A stretch of 64,000 nt of DNA from Clavibacter zhangzhiyongii (GTDB lineage Bacteria; Actinomycetota; Actinomycetes; Actinomycetales; Microbacteriaceae), in contig NZ_CP061274.1 of NCBI RefSeq assembly GCF_014775655.1, positions 2,356,001-2,420,000 of the forward strand, written 5' to 3'. The notes under the pieces are model-generated. The model made no database searches. It was given only the letters and a program-made list of their open reading frames with translations, and was not told the origin of the DNA. Of the stretch, positions 24,172 to 34,070 are shown in pieces. Position 1 is the first letter of the stretch. Each line of letters opens with the position of its first letter. Both the position numbers and the translations under genes were made by a program.

Positions 24172-25739
24172 TACTTTGTGCCCTCGAGATCGGCGACGAT
24201 CTCGTCGATGGACATGCGCAGTACGGCCTGACGCGCGACAATCCGGTCTATCTCGGCATTTAACACGGTGATGTCGATAGTCTCGCTGGTGTCCTCCCGC
24301 TCGACATACGACGACACCGCGATGTTGTAACCGTTTGCGGCGATGTCCTCGTTCGGCACGAGCGTCGCGACATAGTCGACATTTGTACGGGCGGTGAACG
24401 TATCGAGGATGTGCTTCTGGTTAGTCTCCGTCATCTTGTTCTTGTTGCCGCTGCGCTTGAACTCGGCTGAGGCATCAATGAACTGAACTTCGTTGTCGCT
24501 CTTGGACTTCTTTAGCACGATTATGCAGGTGGCGATCGTGGTACCAAAGAATAAGTCCGGAGGAAGTTGGATGACGGCATCGACGTAGTTGTTGTCGACG
24601 AGGTACTTGCGGATCTTTTGCTCCGCTCCCCCGCGGTATAGAACCCCAGGGAACTCGACGATCGCCGCGGTGCCGTTGACGGCGAGCCAAGATAGCATGT
24701 GCATCGTGAAGGCAAGGTCGGCCTTCGACTTTGGAGCGAGCACTCCGGCGGGCGCGAACCGGGGGTCGTTTATAAGCAGCGGGTTCGCATCACCAGCCCA
24801 CCTGATCGAGTACGGCGGGTTGGAGACGATCGCCTCGAACGGCTCATCATCCCAGTGCGCAGGATCAATGAGCGTGTCGCCATGGGCGAGGTTGAACTTC
24901 TCGTAGTTCACGTCGTGCAGGAACATGTTGATCCTGGCGAGGTTGTACGTGGTCAGGTTAATTTCCTGCCCGTAGAATCCTTGGCGAACGTTCTCTTTAC
25001 CGAGTACCTTTGCGAATTTCAGTAGCAGCGAGCCCGAGCCGACAGCCGGGTCATAGACTTTGTTCACCTGAGTCTTGCCGGCCACGGTGATGCGGGCCAG
25101 CAACTCAGAGACCTCTTGCGGCGTGTAGTACTCGCCGCCGGACTTACCCGCACTTGAGGCGTACATCTGCATGAGGTATTCGTACGCGTCGCCGAACAGA
25201 TCGATCGAGTTGTCTTCGAAGTTCCCCAGCGGCAGGTCGCCGATCGCATCGAGAAGTTTCACAAGTTTCTCGTTGCGCTTCGTGACAGTGGGGCCGAGCT
25301 TGGAGCTGTTCACGTCGAGGTCGTCAAACAAGCCCTTGAGGTCGTCCTCGGCAGCAGTGCCGACAGCGGAGCCCTCGATGTTTTTGAAGACCCGAGCGAG
25401 CGTCTCGTTCAGGTTCGTGTCACGGGGCGCGCGTTCACGCACGTTCTGGAACAGCTCTGACGGAAAGATGTAGAAGCCCTTCTCGTCTACCGTCTCCTCG
25501 CGGCCGTACTCAGCGTCCGAGTCTGGAAGGCGCGTGTAGTCGAAGTCCGCGTTCCCCGCGTCTTGCTCGCTATTGTTAATGTAGGCGGTCAAGTTTTCGG
25601 AGATAAACCGGTAGAACAGCGTGCCCAGCACGTAAGACTTGAAGTCCCAGCCGTCCACCGAGCCGCGCAGGTCGTTCGCAATGCGCCAGATGGTCTTGTG
25701 TAGTTCTGCGCGCTGGCCGTCGCTAGTCGTCGGTGTCAT
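24171..25739 (-). CDS. hsdM: Type I restriction-modification DNA methyltransferase subunit
   Basis: A 522-residue N6-adenine methyltransferase subunit. HsdM_N helical domain (residues 9-150, LHKTIWRIANDLRGSVDGWDF), YYTPQEVSELLARI at about 204, SAM-binding motif I DPAVGSGSLLL near 230, and catalytic motif IV SNPPYS near 306-311. First gene of the operon; its TAA overlaps the mrr-like ATG. The ATG at 25739 starts just before the conserved helix with GAGGA close upstream. Another in-frame ATG lies at 25772 and the frame is open to 25868, so the exact N-terminus is uncertain by a few residues. Confidence 0.95.
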   Translation of the reverse strand: MTPTTSDGQRAELHKTIWRIANDLRGSVDGWDFKSYVLGTLFYRFISENLTAYINNSEQDAGNADFDYTRLPDSDAEYGREETVDEKGFYIFPSELFQNVRERAPRDTNLNETLARVFKNIEGSAVGTAAEDDLKGLFDDLDVNSSKLGPTVTKRNEKLVKLLDAIGDLPLGNFEDNSIDLFGDAYEYLMQMYASSAGKSGGEYYTPQEVSELLARITVAGKTQVNKVYDPAVGSGSLLLKFAKVLGKENVRQGFYGQEINLTTYNLARINMFLHDVNYEKFNLAHGDTLIDPAHWDDEPFEAIVSNPPYSIRWAGDANPLLINDPRFAPAGVLAPKSKADLAFTMHMLSWLAVNGTAAIVEFPGVLYRGGAEQKIRKYLVDNNYVDAVIQLPPDLFFGTTIATCIIVLKKSKSDNEVQFIDASAEFKRSGNKNKMTETNQKHILDTFTARTNVDYVATLVPNEDIAANGYNIAVSSYVEREDTSETIDITVLNAEIDRIVARQAVLRMSIDEIVADLEGTK

Positions 25740-26064
25740 GTCCTCAGTATCCTCGCCATCCCGGACGACCATACCCACCACCACACTACGAACCTCGGCC
25801 CCACCGCTCACGCGGATCACGAGCTGCGAACGGTGGCGTGAGGCTCCTGACCTGCCGTAGTGGTCCAACAGCTGCTCCTGCTGCGTTCTGACAACTGGCG
25901 GAGGTTGTCACCGCGGACGAAAGTGCGACGTGGGCTGGACGTCACACGTACACGTGCCCGGACGCGCGGTTCCCCTGTCCCGGGGGCGAGGTGCCGGCAG
26001 TGCCCTTACCCCTGTTGTCAAGACGTCAGGACGTCGGCCGTCACCGGTCATGCGACGTAACAGG
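25740..26064 (-). promoter_or_regulatory. Upstream region of the restriction operon
   Basis: These 325 bases between hsdM and the ychF 3' end contain no convincing gene. They hold an inverted repeat at 25889-25910 (tgacaac and gttgtca around 8 bases), a third gttgtca at 26014, and a gacgtc direct repeat near 26022. The promoter for the operon should lie here, but no clear -35/-10 pair was recognised. Confidence 0.45.
25889..25910. promoter_or_regulatory. Inverted repeat, possible operator for the hsd operon
   Basis: TGACAAC and GTTGTCA are perfect 7-base arms separated by 8 bases, about 150 bases upstream of hsdM. The shape fits a dimeric repressor or controller site, but no regulator gene is linked to it. 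Confidence 0.35.
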
Positions 26065-26112
26065 TCAGTTGTTGAACCGGAACTCCACAACATCCCCGTC
26101 CTGCATGACGTA
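26065..26112 (-). repeat. Direct repeat at the intact ychF 3' end (putative attachment site, right)
   Basis: The last 15 codons and stop of ychF. The same stretch recurs in decayed form at 17704-17750, so it marks the right boundary of the restriction island. Confidence 0.65.
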
Positions 26113-27138
26113 CTCCTTGCCCTCGATGCGGGCCTTGCCCTTGGAGCGCGCCTCGGCGATGGAGCCGGTCTCGACCAGGTCGTCGTAGGAGATGACCTCG
26201 GCCTTGATGAAGCCCTTCTCGAAGTCGGTGTGGATCACGCCGGCCGCCTGCGGGGCCTTCCAGCCCTTCCCGATGGTCCAGGCCCGCGTCTCCTTCGGGC
26301 CCGCCGTCAGGTAGGTCTGGAGGCCGAGGGTCTCGAAGCCGATGCGGGCGAGCTGGTCGAGGCCCGACTCCTCCTGGCCGGTGCTGGCGAGCATCTCGGC
26401 GGCGTCCTCGGGGTCGAGCTCGATGAGCTCCGACTCGATCTTCGCGTCGAGGAACACGGCCTGCGCGGGCGCCACGAGGGCGGCCAGCTCCGCGAGCTTC
26501 GTCTTGTCGCCGAGCACCTGCTCGTCGACGTTGAACACGTAGATGAAGGGCTTCGCGGTCAGCAGGCCGAGCTCGCGGACGGGCTCGAGATCGATGGAAG
26601 ACGCCGACAGCGGCTTGCCCGAGTCGAGCCACTCGCGCGCGGACTTCGCGGTCTCGAGCACGATCGGCTCGATGCGCTTCGTCTTCAGCTCCTTCTCGTA
26701 GCGCGGCTCGGCGCGCTCGAGGGTCTGCAGGTCGGCGAGGATCAGCTCGGTGTTGATGGTCTCCATGTCGCTCGCCGCGTCGACGCGGCCGTCGACGTGC
26801 ACGACGTCCTCGTCCTCGAAGCCGCGGACGACCTGCGCGATGGCGTCGGCCTCGCGGATGTTCGCGAGGAACTGGTTGCCGAGGCCCTCGCCCTCGCTCG
26901 CGCCGCGGACGATGCCCGCGATGTCGACGAAGGAGACGGGGGCCGGGAGGATCCGCTCGGAGCCGAAGAGGCCGGCGAGCACCTCGAGGCGCGGGTCCGG
27001 CAGGTTCACCACGCCCACATTCGGCTCGATCGTCGCGAACGGGTAGTTCGCGGCGAGCACCTGGTTCTTGGTCAGGGCGTTGAAGAGCGTCGACTTGCCG
27101 ACGTTGGGGAGACCGACGATAGCGATAGTGAGTGCCAC
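26065..27138 (-). CDS. ychF: Redox-regulated ATPase/GTPase YchF (OLA1 family)
   Basis: A 357-residue, full-length YchF. Obg-like G domain with Walker A GLPNVGKS (residues 9-16), switch regions with YPFATIEPN and PDPRL, NxxE-type base recognition instead of NKxD, a coiled-coil insert, and the C-terminal TGS domain ending in the conserved GDVVEFRFN. It binds ribosomes and hydrolyses ATP; roles in translation and stress response are described. The GTG at 27138 is the only sensible start; TACGAT lies 8 bases upstream. The 3' end coincides with the edge of the restriction island. Confidence 0.95.
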   Translation of the reverse strand: MALTIAIVGLPNVGKSTLFNALTKNQVLAANYPFATIEPNVGVVNLPDPRLEVLAGLFGSERILPAPVSFVDIAGIVRGASEGEGLGNQFLANIREADAIAQVVRGFEDEDVVHVDGRVDAASDMETINTELILADLQTLERAEPRYEKELKTKRIEPIVLETAKSAREWLDSGKPLSASSIDLEPVRELGLLTAKPFIYVFNVDEQVLGDKTKLAELAALVAPAQAVFLDAKIESELIELDPEDAAEMLASTGQEESGLDQLARIGFETLGLQTYLTAGPKETRAWTIGKGWKAPQAAGVIHTDFEKGFIKAEVISYDDLVETGSIAEARSKGKARIEGKEYVMQDGDVVEFRFNN

Positions 27139-27146
27139 GGGAGTCC

Positions 27147-27152
27147 ATCGTA
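27147..27152 (-). promoter_or_regulatory. -10 element TACGAT for ychF, near-leaderless
   Basis: Minus-strand TACGAT lies 8 bases before the GTG at 27138 with no Shine-Dalgarno sequence in between. Confidence 0.5.
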
Positions 27153-27237
27153 CGGGGCGGGCCGGCTCCTCCCCCGCCCGCGGGCGGCTGGGCTGTCCCG
27201 AGATCGGGCGTCGGTCGTCCGTGCGACGATCGAGCCC

Positions 27238-27867
27238 ATGCCGTTGGACTTCACCGCGATCGACTTCGAGACCGCCAACAACTCGTCGGCGAGCGCCTGC
27301 TCGGTGGGTCTCGTCAAGGTGCGCGACGGCGTCGTGGTCGACACCGCGTCCTGGCTCATCCGACCGCCCGCGGGGCACGACTCCTTCTCCGTCTGGAACA
27401 CGCGGATCCACGGCATCGTCGAGGACGACGTGGCCGGCGCCGACGGCTGGGCCGACCAGCTGCCGCGCCTCATGGCCTTCGCGGGCGACGACCACCTCGT
27501 CGCCCACAACGCGCGCTTCGACATGGGCGTGATCCAGGGCGCGTGCAAGGCGACCGCGCTCATCGCGCCGCCGTACTCCTACCTCTGCAGCCTCCAGGTC
27601 GCGCGCCGCACCTACGCGCTGGAGTCGTACCGGCTCCCGGTCGCGGCACGGGCCGCGGGCTTCGAGGACTTCGCGCACCACGAGGCGCTGGCCGACGCGC
27701 GCGCCTGCGCTGCGATCGTCGTGCACGCCGCCGGGAGGCACGGCGCGGCGTCGCTCGCGGGGCTGGCGGAGGCGGCCGGCGTCGGCATGGGCCGCATCGG
27801 CGCGCCGCGCACGCAGACCGTGACGCAGGCCTCGGCCGCCGCGACGCCGCCCATCGACTGGGCCTGA
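27238..27867 (+). CDS. DnaQ-like 3'-5' exonuclease
   Basis: A 209-residue DEDDh-family exonuclease. Exo I FTAIDFETAN (residues 5-14, D and E), Exo II LVAHNARFDMGV (about residue 88), Exo III HHEALADARACA (about residue 148, H and D). It is the length of a free-standing exonuclease domain plus a short Ala-rich C-terminal tail, similar to actinobacterial proteins often annotated as DNA polymerase III epsilon-like. No polymerase or BRCT domain is attached. Likely cytoplasmic DNA repair or RNA turnover. It is divergent from ychF. Confidence 0.9.
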   Translation: MPLDFTAIDFETANNSSASACSVGLVKVRDGVVVDTASWLIRPPAGHDSFSVWNTRIHGIVEDDVAGADGWADQLPRLMAFAGDDHLVAHNARFDMGVIQGACKATALIAPPYSYLCSLQVARRTYALESYRLPVAARAAGFEDFAHHEALADARACAAIVVHAAGRHGAASLAGLAEAAGVGMGRIGAPRTQTVTQASAAATPPIDWA

Positions 27868-27955
27868 TCCTCCCCAGACTCACCCGGCCGGATCCGTCCC
27901 TCGGCCGCCCGCCCGGCGTCCCGGCCGTGTCGGAGGCCGCTGGCACACTGCACGC

Positions 27956-29335
27956 ATGGATCCCGTCATCGCCCTCCTCGTCGGCCTCGTCATCGGCCTG
28001 GCCGTGGGCGCAGTGGTGGGTCTCGCCGTCTCGCGCGCCCGCTCGGGGGTGGATGCGCCCGGCGGCGCGGGCGAGGCCGCCCGCCTCGCCGCCGCGGAGG
28101 CGACCGTGTCGGCGCTGCGCGAGCAGCTGGATCGCACGGAGCGGCTCGCCGAGGAGCAGGTCGCCCAGACCACCGCGCAGTACGCGGAGCGCGCCCAGGC
28201 GCAGGACGCGCTGCACCGCGAGCGGCTGGATGCGCAGGAGTCCCACCTCCGCGAGCAGATCGGCCAGCAGGAGGACCGCATCGCGGAGCTGCAGACGAGG
28301 CTGCGCGAGATCCAGCGCGCCGAGGTCGCCCGCACCGAGGAGGACGGCCGCGTGCTCACCGCGCTCAGCCCCGTCGCCGAGAGCCTCAAGCAGGTGCAGG
28401 CGAAGGTGCACGAGCTGGAGGAGCAGCGCCGGCAGCAGCACGGCGAGCTGAGCGAGCAGCTGCGGAGCGCCACCGAGGCGGAGGAGCGACTGCGGGCCAC
28501 GGCCGAGACGCTCGCCTCCGCGCTGCGCTCCAACAGCACGCGCGGAGTGTGGGGCGAGACGCAGCTGCGGAGCGTCGTCGAGGCGGCAGGGCTCATCCAC
28601 CGGGTCGACTTCGACGTGCAGACGTCCGTCTCCACGGCGCAGGGCGTCGGCCGGCCCGACATGGTGGTGCACCTGCCCGGCGGCAAGCACATCGCGGTGG
28701 ACGCGAAGGCGCCCTTCACCGCGTACCTCGAGGCGAGCGCCATCCCCGCCTCCGCCACCGGATCCGAGGGCGCGCGCCGCGACGCGCTCATGAAGCAGCA
28801 TGTGCAGGCCGTGCGCGACCACATCACGGCGCTCGGCAGCCGCGCCTACTGGGAGGGGCTCGACGCGAGCCCAGAGATGGTCATCGCGTTCATCCCGAGC
28901 GAGTCGCTCGTGTCGTCTGCGCTCGAGGCGGATCCGAGCATCATGGAGTTCGCGTTCTCCCGGCGGGTCGCCCTCTCCTCCCCCGTCACCCTCTGGTCGG
29001 TGCTCAAGACCGTCGCGTTCAGCTGGCAGCAGGAGGTGCTCACGGAGGACGCGAAGCAGCTCTTCGACCTCAGCCGCGAGCTGCACGCGCGCCTCGCCAC
29101 GAGCGGCGAGCACATCGCGAAGCTCGGACGCTCGCTCACGGGCGCGGTCGGCGACTACAACCGCGTCGTCGGATCCCTGGAGCGCCAGGTCCTCCCCACC
29201 GCCCGCCGCCTCACCCGGCTGGACGAGTCGAAGGTCATCGGCACGCTCGAGCCGCTCGAGGCGACCGCGCGCGAGCTCACGGCCGACGAGTTCACCCGGC
29301 CGTCGTCCCCGGTCGCGGACACCCCCGCTGGGTAG
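27956..29335 (+). CDS. rmuC: DNA recombination protein RmuC
   Basis: A 459-residue protein: one N-terminal membrane helix (residues 3-25), a long coiled coil (about 40-190, rich in Ala/Glu/Arg/Gln), then the RmuC nuclease-like domain: GVWGETQLRSVVEAAGL, then HLPGGKHIAVDAKAPFTAYL, and AFIPSESLVSSALEADPSI. The D-A-K in VDAKAPF is the PD-(D/E)XK-type core. RmuC limits inversion at short repeats. CACACT lies 6 bases upstream of the ATG at 27956. Length and domain order are normal. Confidence 0.93.
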   Translation: MDPVIALLVGLVIGLAVGAVVGLAVSRARSGVDAPGGAGEAARLAAAEATVSALREQLDRTERLAEEQVAQTTAQYAERAQAQDALHRERLDAQESHLREQIGQQEDRIAELQTRLREIQRAEVARTEEDGRVLTALSPVAESLKQVQAKVHELEEQRRQQHGELSEQLRSATEAEERLRATAETLASALRSNSTRGVWGETQLRSVVEAAGLIHRVDFDVQTSVSTAQGVGRPDMVVHLPGGKHIAVDAKAPFTAYLEASAIPASATGSEGARRDALMKQHVQAVRDHITALGSRAYWEGLDASPEMVIAFIPSESLVSSALEADPSIMEFAFSRRVALSSPVTLWSVLKTVAFSWQQEVLTEDAKQLFDLSRELHARLATSGEHIAKLGRSLTGAVGDYNRVVGSLERQVLPTARRLTRLDESKVIGTLEPLEATARELTADEFTRPSSPVADTPAG

Positions 29336-29338
29336 AGT
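29333..29338 (+). promoter_or_regulatory. -10 element TAGAGT for fbaA, overlapping the rmuC stop
   Basis: TAGAGT begins at the TAG stop codon of rmuC and would give a leader of about 95 bases ending in GAAGGAG before the fbaA ATG. Confidence 0.5.
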
Positions 29339-29440
29339 GGCGAGCACGCGGGGCCCGGCCGCAGACGACGCGTCCACCGGCCGACGGGTTCCCGCGACAG
29401 CCGCACGGCGCCGCCGTGGATCCGCCGAAGGAGATGCACC

Positions 29441-30466
<1,026 letters not shown>

Positions 30467-30481
30467 CGGCGCACCACGCAC

Positions 30482-30519
30482 GACGGCGGGGCCGGTCCAC
30501 CAGGACCGGCCCCGCCGTC
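30482..30519. terminator. Bidirectional terminator between fbaA and the DUF6264 gene
   Basis: A perfect 17-bp stem (30482-30498 with 30503-30519) and a 4-base loop between two convergent genes. Confidence 0.85.
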
Positions 30520-30544
30520 ACGCGTGCGTCAGGATGCGACGGCC

Positions 30545-31351
30545 TCAGGGCCCGCCGCGCGACATGATCTGCTGGAACGCCGGATCCTGCACGATGAGCG
30601 ACAGCACGAGCACGCTCGTGATCACCGTCGCCACCACCGCTCCCGCGATCGGCACCCAGAAGGCCACGCGCTTGCGCTTCACCAGCTCGAGCGCGATCCA
30701 CGCGGCGAGCACGAACACGACGACGTTGACCACGTTCACGGCGATGCCGATGACGGAGGTCTGCTCGGTCACCGTGTAGGTGCCGCCGCCGAACAGCGCG
30801 TACGACTGGTTGATGGCACGCGACGGATCCGCGTTGGCGCCGATGCTGCCGGCCACGTTCACGAGGCCCGCGGCGAGCAGGCCGATGGTGATGGCGGCGT
30901 CGAACCGACGCGGGGCGCGACGCGCGTCCTGGCCGGCGAGGTAGCCAGGTCGGGCCGGCTTCGCGCCCTGCCCGGGCGGCGGCGGGGTCGCGTCGGCGGG
31001 CGGCTTCACGGCCGGGGCCCGACGGGCCTCCTTGCGCGCGGCCTCCGCGGACTTCTCCGCCTCCCGGCGCTCGGCGAGCATCCGCTCACGGGCGGCCTTG
31101 CGCTCCTCGGCCATCTGCTCGGCGAGGGTCTCGGGCGCGGACGCCTTGGCGCCCTTCTTGCCGCCGCGGCCGGTGGATGCCGGGGCGTCCCGCTCGGCCT
31201 GCGCTCGGCGGTACTCGGCCGCCTCGGCGACGATGCGGGCGTCGGCCTCGGACAGCTCGGAGGATCCGCCGCCCTCCGCCGACGGCGACGCGTACTCGCC
31301 GTACCGCGGCGCGGGCCGGCCGGGACGGCGCGTGCCGTCGCCGTCGCTCAC
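30545..31351 (-). CDS. DUF6264-like membrane protein
   Basis: A 268-residue protein. The N-terminal half is hydrophilic and charged, with a helical Arg/Glu/Ala stretch (about residues 60-110, AERDAPAS, then [20 protein letters not shown]) that is probably coiled coil, then a Pro-rich linker. The C-terminal half has three or four membrane helices ([20 protein letters not shown], then [20 protein letters not shown], then [20 protein letters not shown]). It resembles the actinobacterial DUF6264 family. The GTG at 31351 overlaps the ispH stop (GTGA), so the two are coupled. Function unknown. Confidence 0.75.
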   Translation of the reverse strand: MSDGDGTRRPGRPAPRYGEYASPSAEGGGSSELSEADARIVAEAAEYRRAQAERDAPASTGRGGKKGAKASAPETLAEQMAEERKAARERMLAERREAEKSAEAARKEARRAPAVKPPADATPPPPGQGAKPARPGYLAGQDARRAPRRFDAAITIGLLAAGLVNVAGSIGANADPSRAINQSYALFGGGTYTVTEQTSVIGIAVNVVNVVVFVLAAWIALELVKRKRVAFWVPIAGAVVATVITSVLVLSLIVQDPAFQQIMSRGGP

Positions 31352-32439
31352 GCGCGGGTGCGCCCGCCCATGGCGCGCGAGTCCGTGTTGCCGGACTGGT
31401 CCTTGCGCAGCTCCTTGGGGAGCGAGAAGACGAGGTCCTCCTCGGCCGTGACGACCGCGGTCACCTCGCCGTAGCCGGCGTCGGCCAGGTCGTCGAGCAG
31501 CTCCTGCACCAGCACCTCGGGCACCGAGGCGCCGCTCGTGACGCCGACCGTCTGTACGCCGTCGAGCCACTCCTGCTTGACCTCGGACGCGTAGTCGACC
31601 CGGTAGGACGCCTTGGCGCCGTACTCGAGCGCGACCTCGACGAGGCGAACGGAGTTGGAGCTGTTCGCGGATCCGATGACGATGACGAGGTCGGCGTCGA
31701 CCGCGACCTTCTTGATGGCCACCTGGCGGTTCTGCGTGGCGTAGCAGATGTCGTCGCTCGGCGGGTCCTGCAGGTTCGGGAAGCGGGCGCGGAGGCGGCG
31801 GACCGTCTCCATCGTCTCGTCGACCGAGAGCGTGGTCTGCGAGAGCCAGACGAGGTTGTCGGGGTCCTTGACCTCGATGCGGTCGGCGTGCTCCGGGGAG
31901 TTGACGACGATGGTCTGCTCGGGCGCCTCGCCCGCGGTGCCCTCGACCTCCTCGTGGCCCTCGTGGCCGATGAGGAGGATCTGCTTGTCCGCCTTGGCGA
32001 AGCGCACGGCCTCGCGGTGGACCTTGGTGACGAGGGGGCACGTCGCGTCGATGGCCTGGAGCCCGCGGTCGGCCGCGCCCTGCACGACGGCCGGCGAGAC
32101 GCCGTGCGCGCTGAAGACGACGTGGGCGCCCTCGGGGACCTCGTCGACCTCCTCCACGAAGATCGCGCCCATGCGCTCGAGCGTCGAGACGACGTGCACG
32201 TTGTGGACGATCTGCTTCCGCACGTAGACGGGCGCGCCGTAGCGCTCGAGCGCCTTCTCGACGGCCACGACGGCGCGGTCGACGCCCGCGCAGTAGCCGC
32301 GGGGGGCGGCGAGCAGGACCCGCTTGGGTCCGTCCACCGGGTTATCCTTGAGCCTGTTGCGGACGCCGGGCATCCGCGGCATCGACAGGCTGACGACGGG
32401 TGCTCCCACGAGTCGCTGGTCAATGGTCGCTGTAGTCAC
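31348..32439 (-). CDS. ispH: 4-hydroxy-3-methylbut-2-enyl diphosphate reductase
   Basis: A 363-residue [4Fe-4S] enzyme making IPP and DMAPP in the last step of the MEP isoprenoid pathway. The three cluster cysteines are in [11 protein letters not shown] (about residue 50), [11 protein letters not shown] (about 132) and [11 protein letters not shown] (about 227), and the HGVSP and GSANSSNS substrate loops are present. The GTG at 32439 is preceded by TACAAT at 7 bases. It pairs functionally with the cis-prenyltransferase gene further right, and its neighbour xseA is divergent, the usual actinobacterial arrangement. Confidence 0.97.
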   Translation of the reverse strand: MTTATIDQRLVGAPVVSLSMPRMPGVRNRLKDNPVDGPKRVLLAAPRGYCAGVDRAVVAVEKALERYGAPVYVRKQIVHNVHVVSTLERMGAIFVEEVDEVPEGAHVVFSAHGVSPAVVQGAADRGLQAIDATCPLVTKVHREAVRFAKADKQILLIGHEGHEEVEGTAGEAPEQTIVVNSPEHADRIEVKDPDNLVWLSQTTLSVDETMETVRRLRARFPNLQDPPSDDICYATQNRQVAIKKVAVDADLVIVIGSANSSNSVRLVEVALEYGAKASYRVDYASEVKQEWLDGVQTVGVTSGASVPEVLVQELLDDLADAGYGEVTAVVTAEEDLVFSLPKELRKDQSGNTDSRAMGGRTRA

Positions 32440-32446
32440 GTATTCA

Positions 32447-32452
32447 ATTGTA
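32447..32452 (-). promoter_or_regulatory. -10 element TACAAT for ispH, leaderless
   Basis: Minus-strand TACAAT, 5 of 6 consensus, 7 bases before the ispH GTG. The surrounding A+T-rich tract also faces the divergent xseA gene, so this short stretch may serve both directions. Confidence 0.65.
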
Positions 32453-32483
32453 TGCGCCCGCGCTGGGCGCCGAGTGGGGGACC

Positions 32484-33800
32484 ATGAGCGAGACGCGCAC
32501 CGTGTCCATGCCCGCGGCGGACGCCCCGACGGTCGACGCCCCGTGGCCCGTCTCGGTGCTGTCGGGCAAGATCAAGGGCTGGATCGACCGGCTGGGCACC
32601 GCGTGGGTCGAGGGCGAGATCACCCAGTGGGGCGGATCCGGCGGCAACGTCTACGGGAAGCTCAAGGACCTCGACGTCGACGCCACCATCAGCTTCACCG
32701 TCTGGTCGTCGGTGCGCGCCAAGATCCCGGCCGACCTCGGACAGGGCGCCCGCGTCGTCGCGCTCGTGAAGCCCAACTACTGGGTCAAGGGCGGCACGCT
32801 CACCATGCAGGTGCTGGAGATGCGGCACGTCGGCCTCGGCGACCTGCTCGAGCGGCTCGAGCGCCTGCGGCAGACGCTGCGCGCCGAGGGCCTGTTCGAC
32901 GCCGACCGCAAGCGGCGGCTCCCCTTCCTCCCCGGCTGCATCGGCCTCATCACCGGCAAGGACTCCGACGCCGAGAAGGACGTGCTCCGCAACGCCCAGC
33001 TCCGCTGGCCGAGCGTGCGGTTCCGCGTCGTGCACACCGCGGTGCAGGGAGACCGGGCGCCCGGTGAGGTCACGCGCGCCATCGGGGTGCTCGACGAGGA
33101 TCCCGAGGTCGACGTCATCGTCGTCGCCCGCGGCGGCGGCGACTTCCAGAACCTGCTGGTCTTCAGCGACGAGACGCTCGTGCGCACGGCGGCCGCGTGC
33201 CGCACCCCGCTCGTCAGCGCGATCGGGCATGAGGCCGACCGGCCGCTGCTCGACGACGTCGCCGACCTCCGCGCGTCCACGCCCACGGACGCCGCCAAGC
33301 GCGTCGTGCCCGACGTCTCCGAGGAGCTGTCGCGCGTGCAGCAGGCGCGCGCCCGCATCGGGATGCGCCTCACCAGCCAGGTGCGCGGCGAGATCGACCG
33401 GATCGAGCAGCTGCGGTCGCGTCCCGTGCTCGCGAGCACCGCGTGGATCGTCGACTCGCGCGCCGAGGAGCTCGGCCGCTACATCGCGCGCTCCGCGGAG
33501 CTCGCCGGCCGCGTCGTCGAGCGCGGGATGCAGCAGACGAGCGAGCTCTCCCGCCAGCTCCGCACGCTCTCGCCGCAGCACGTCCTCGACCGCGGCTACG
33601 CCATCGTGCAGACGGCCGACGGATCCGCCCTCCGCGCCCCCGCCGACGCTCCGACGGGCACCGGCCTGGTGCTGCGGCTCGCCGCCGGCGCGCTCGGCGC
33701 CACCTCCACCGGCCCGACCGACGACATCCCCTCGTCGGCCGCGCGCCTGCCCGCCTCCCCCGCCCGCGACGCCCGGCCCGCGTCCGGCACCGAAAGCTAG
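32484..33800 (+). CDS. xseA: Exodeoxyribonuclease VII large subunit
   Basis: A 438-residue subunit of the ssDNA exonuclease VII. N-terminal OB-fold ([16 protein letters not shown], then [20 protein letters not shown]), catalytic domain with [35 protein letters not shown] and [21 protein letters not shown] (about residues 245-270), then the long coiled coil and the C-terminal RGYAIVQ segment. The ATG at 32484 starts near the OB-fold; an upstream in-frame start at 32448 adds 12 residues without homology. It is followed by xseB. Confidence 0.96.
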   Translation: MSETRTVSMPAADAPTVDAPWPVSVLSGKIKGWIDRLGTAWVEGEITQWGGSGGNVYGKLKDLDVDATISFTVWSSVRAKIPADLGQGARVVALVKPNYWVKGGTLTMQVLEMRHVGLGDLLERLERLRQTLRAEGLFDADRKRRLPFLPGCIGLITGKDSDAEKDVLRNAQLRWPSVRFRVVHTAVQGDRAPGEVTRAIGVLDEDPEVDVIVVARGGGDFQNLLVFSDETLVRTAAACRTPLVSAIGHEADRPLLDDVADLRASTPTDAAKRVVPDVSEELSRVQQARARIGMRLTSQVRGEIDRIEQLRSRPVLASTAWIVDSRAEELGRYIARSAELAGRVVERGMQQTSELSRQLRTLSPQHVLDRGYAIVQTADGSALRAPADAPTGTGLVLRLAAGALGATSTGPTDDIPSSAARLPASPARDARPASGTES

Positions 33801-33803
33801 GAT
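33798..33803 (+). promoter_or_regulatory. -10 element TAGGAT for xseB, leaderless
   Basis: TAGGAT overlaps the xseA TAG stop and lies 7 bases before the xseB ATG, so xseB could be made from a separate leaderless mRNA. Confidence 0.5.
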
Positions 33804-33810
33804 CTCCCCC

Positions 33811-34068
33811 ATGCCCACCAGCCCCGCCGACCCCGGCGCCGACACCGGCGCACGCCTGCCGGACGTCTCCGACCTCAGCTACGAGGAGGCGCGCGACGCC
33901 CTCGTGCGCGTCGTCAACGACCTCGAGCAGGGCGCGTCCACGCTCGAGGAGTCGATCGCCCTGTGGGAGCGCGGCGAGGCCCTCGCCGCCCGCTGCGAGG
34001 AGTGGCTGCTCGGCGCGAAGGCGCGCCTCGACGCCGCGCGCACGTCCGCCGCGTCCGACGCGCGCTGA
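33811..34068 (+). CDS. xseB: Exodeoxyribonuclease VII small subunit
   Basis: An 85-residue XseB: a helical hairpin with DLSYEEARDALVRVVNDLEQ, then TLEESIALWERGEALAARCEEWL, the standard core. It binds the coiled coil of XseA. It lies 10 bases after xseA and its stop is 2 bases before the next GTG. Confidence 0.95.
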   Translation: MPTSPADPGADTGARLPDVSDLSYEEARDALVRVVNDLEQGASTLEESIALWERGEALAARCEEWLLGAKARLDAARTSAASDAR

Positions 34069-34070
34069 CC

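Larger units (their letters stand above)
17704..26112. mobile_element. Defence island inserted at the 3' end of ychF
   Basis: An 8.4-kb block with visibly lower G+C and different codon use from its surroundings (A runs, TATTTT and similar in hsdS and the PrrC-like gene). It carries only the five-gene restriction operon and is flanked by direct repeats of the ychF 3' end. It interrupts the spacing between the SCO1664-type gene and ychF. No integrase, transposase or tRNA is present, so the boundary assignment rests on the repeats and composition alone. Confidence 0.6.

Noticed and set aside
17961-25739. Restriction operon as a degraded remnant.
   Set aside because: All five genes have full length, intact catalytic motifs and coupled starts; no frameshift or internal stop was seen.
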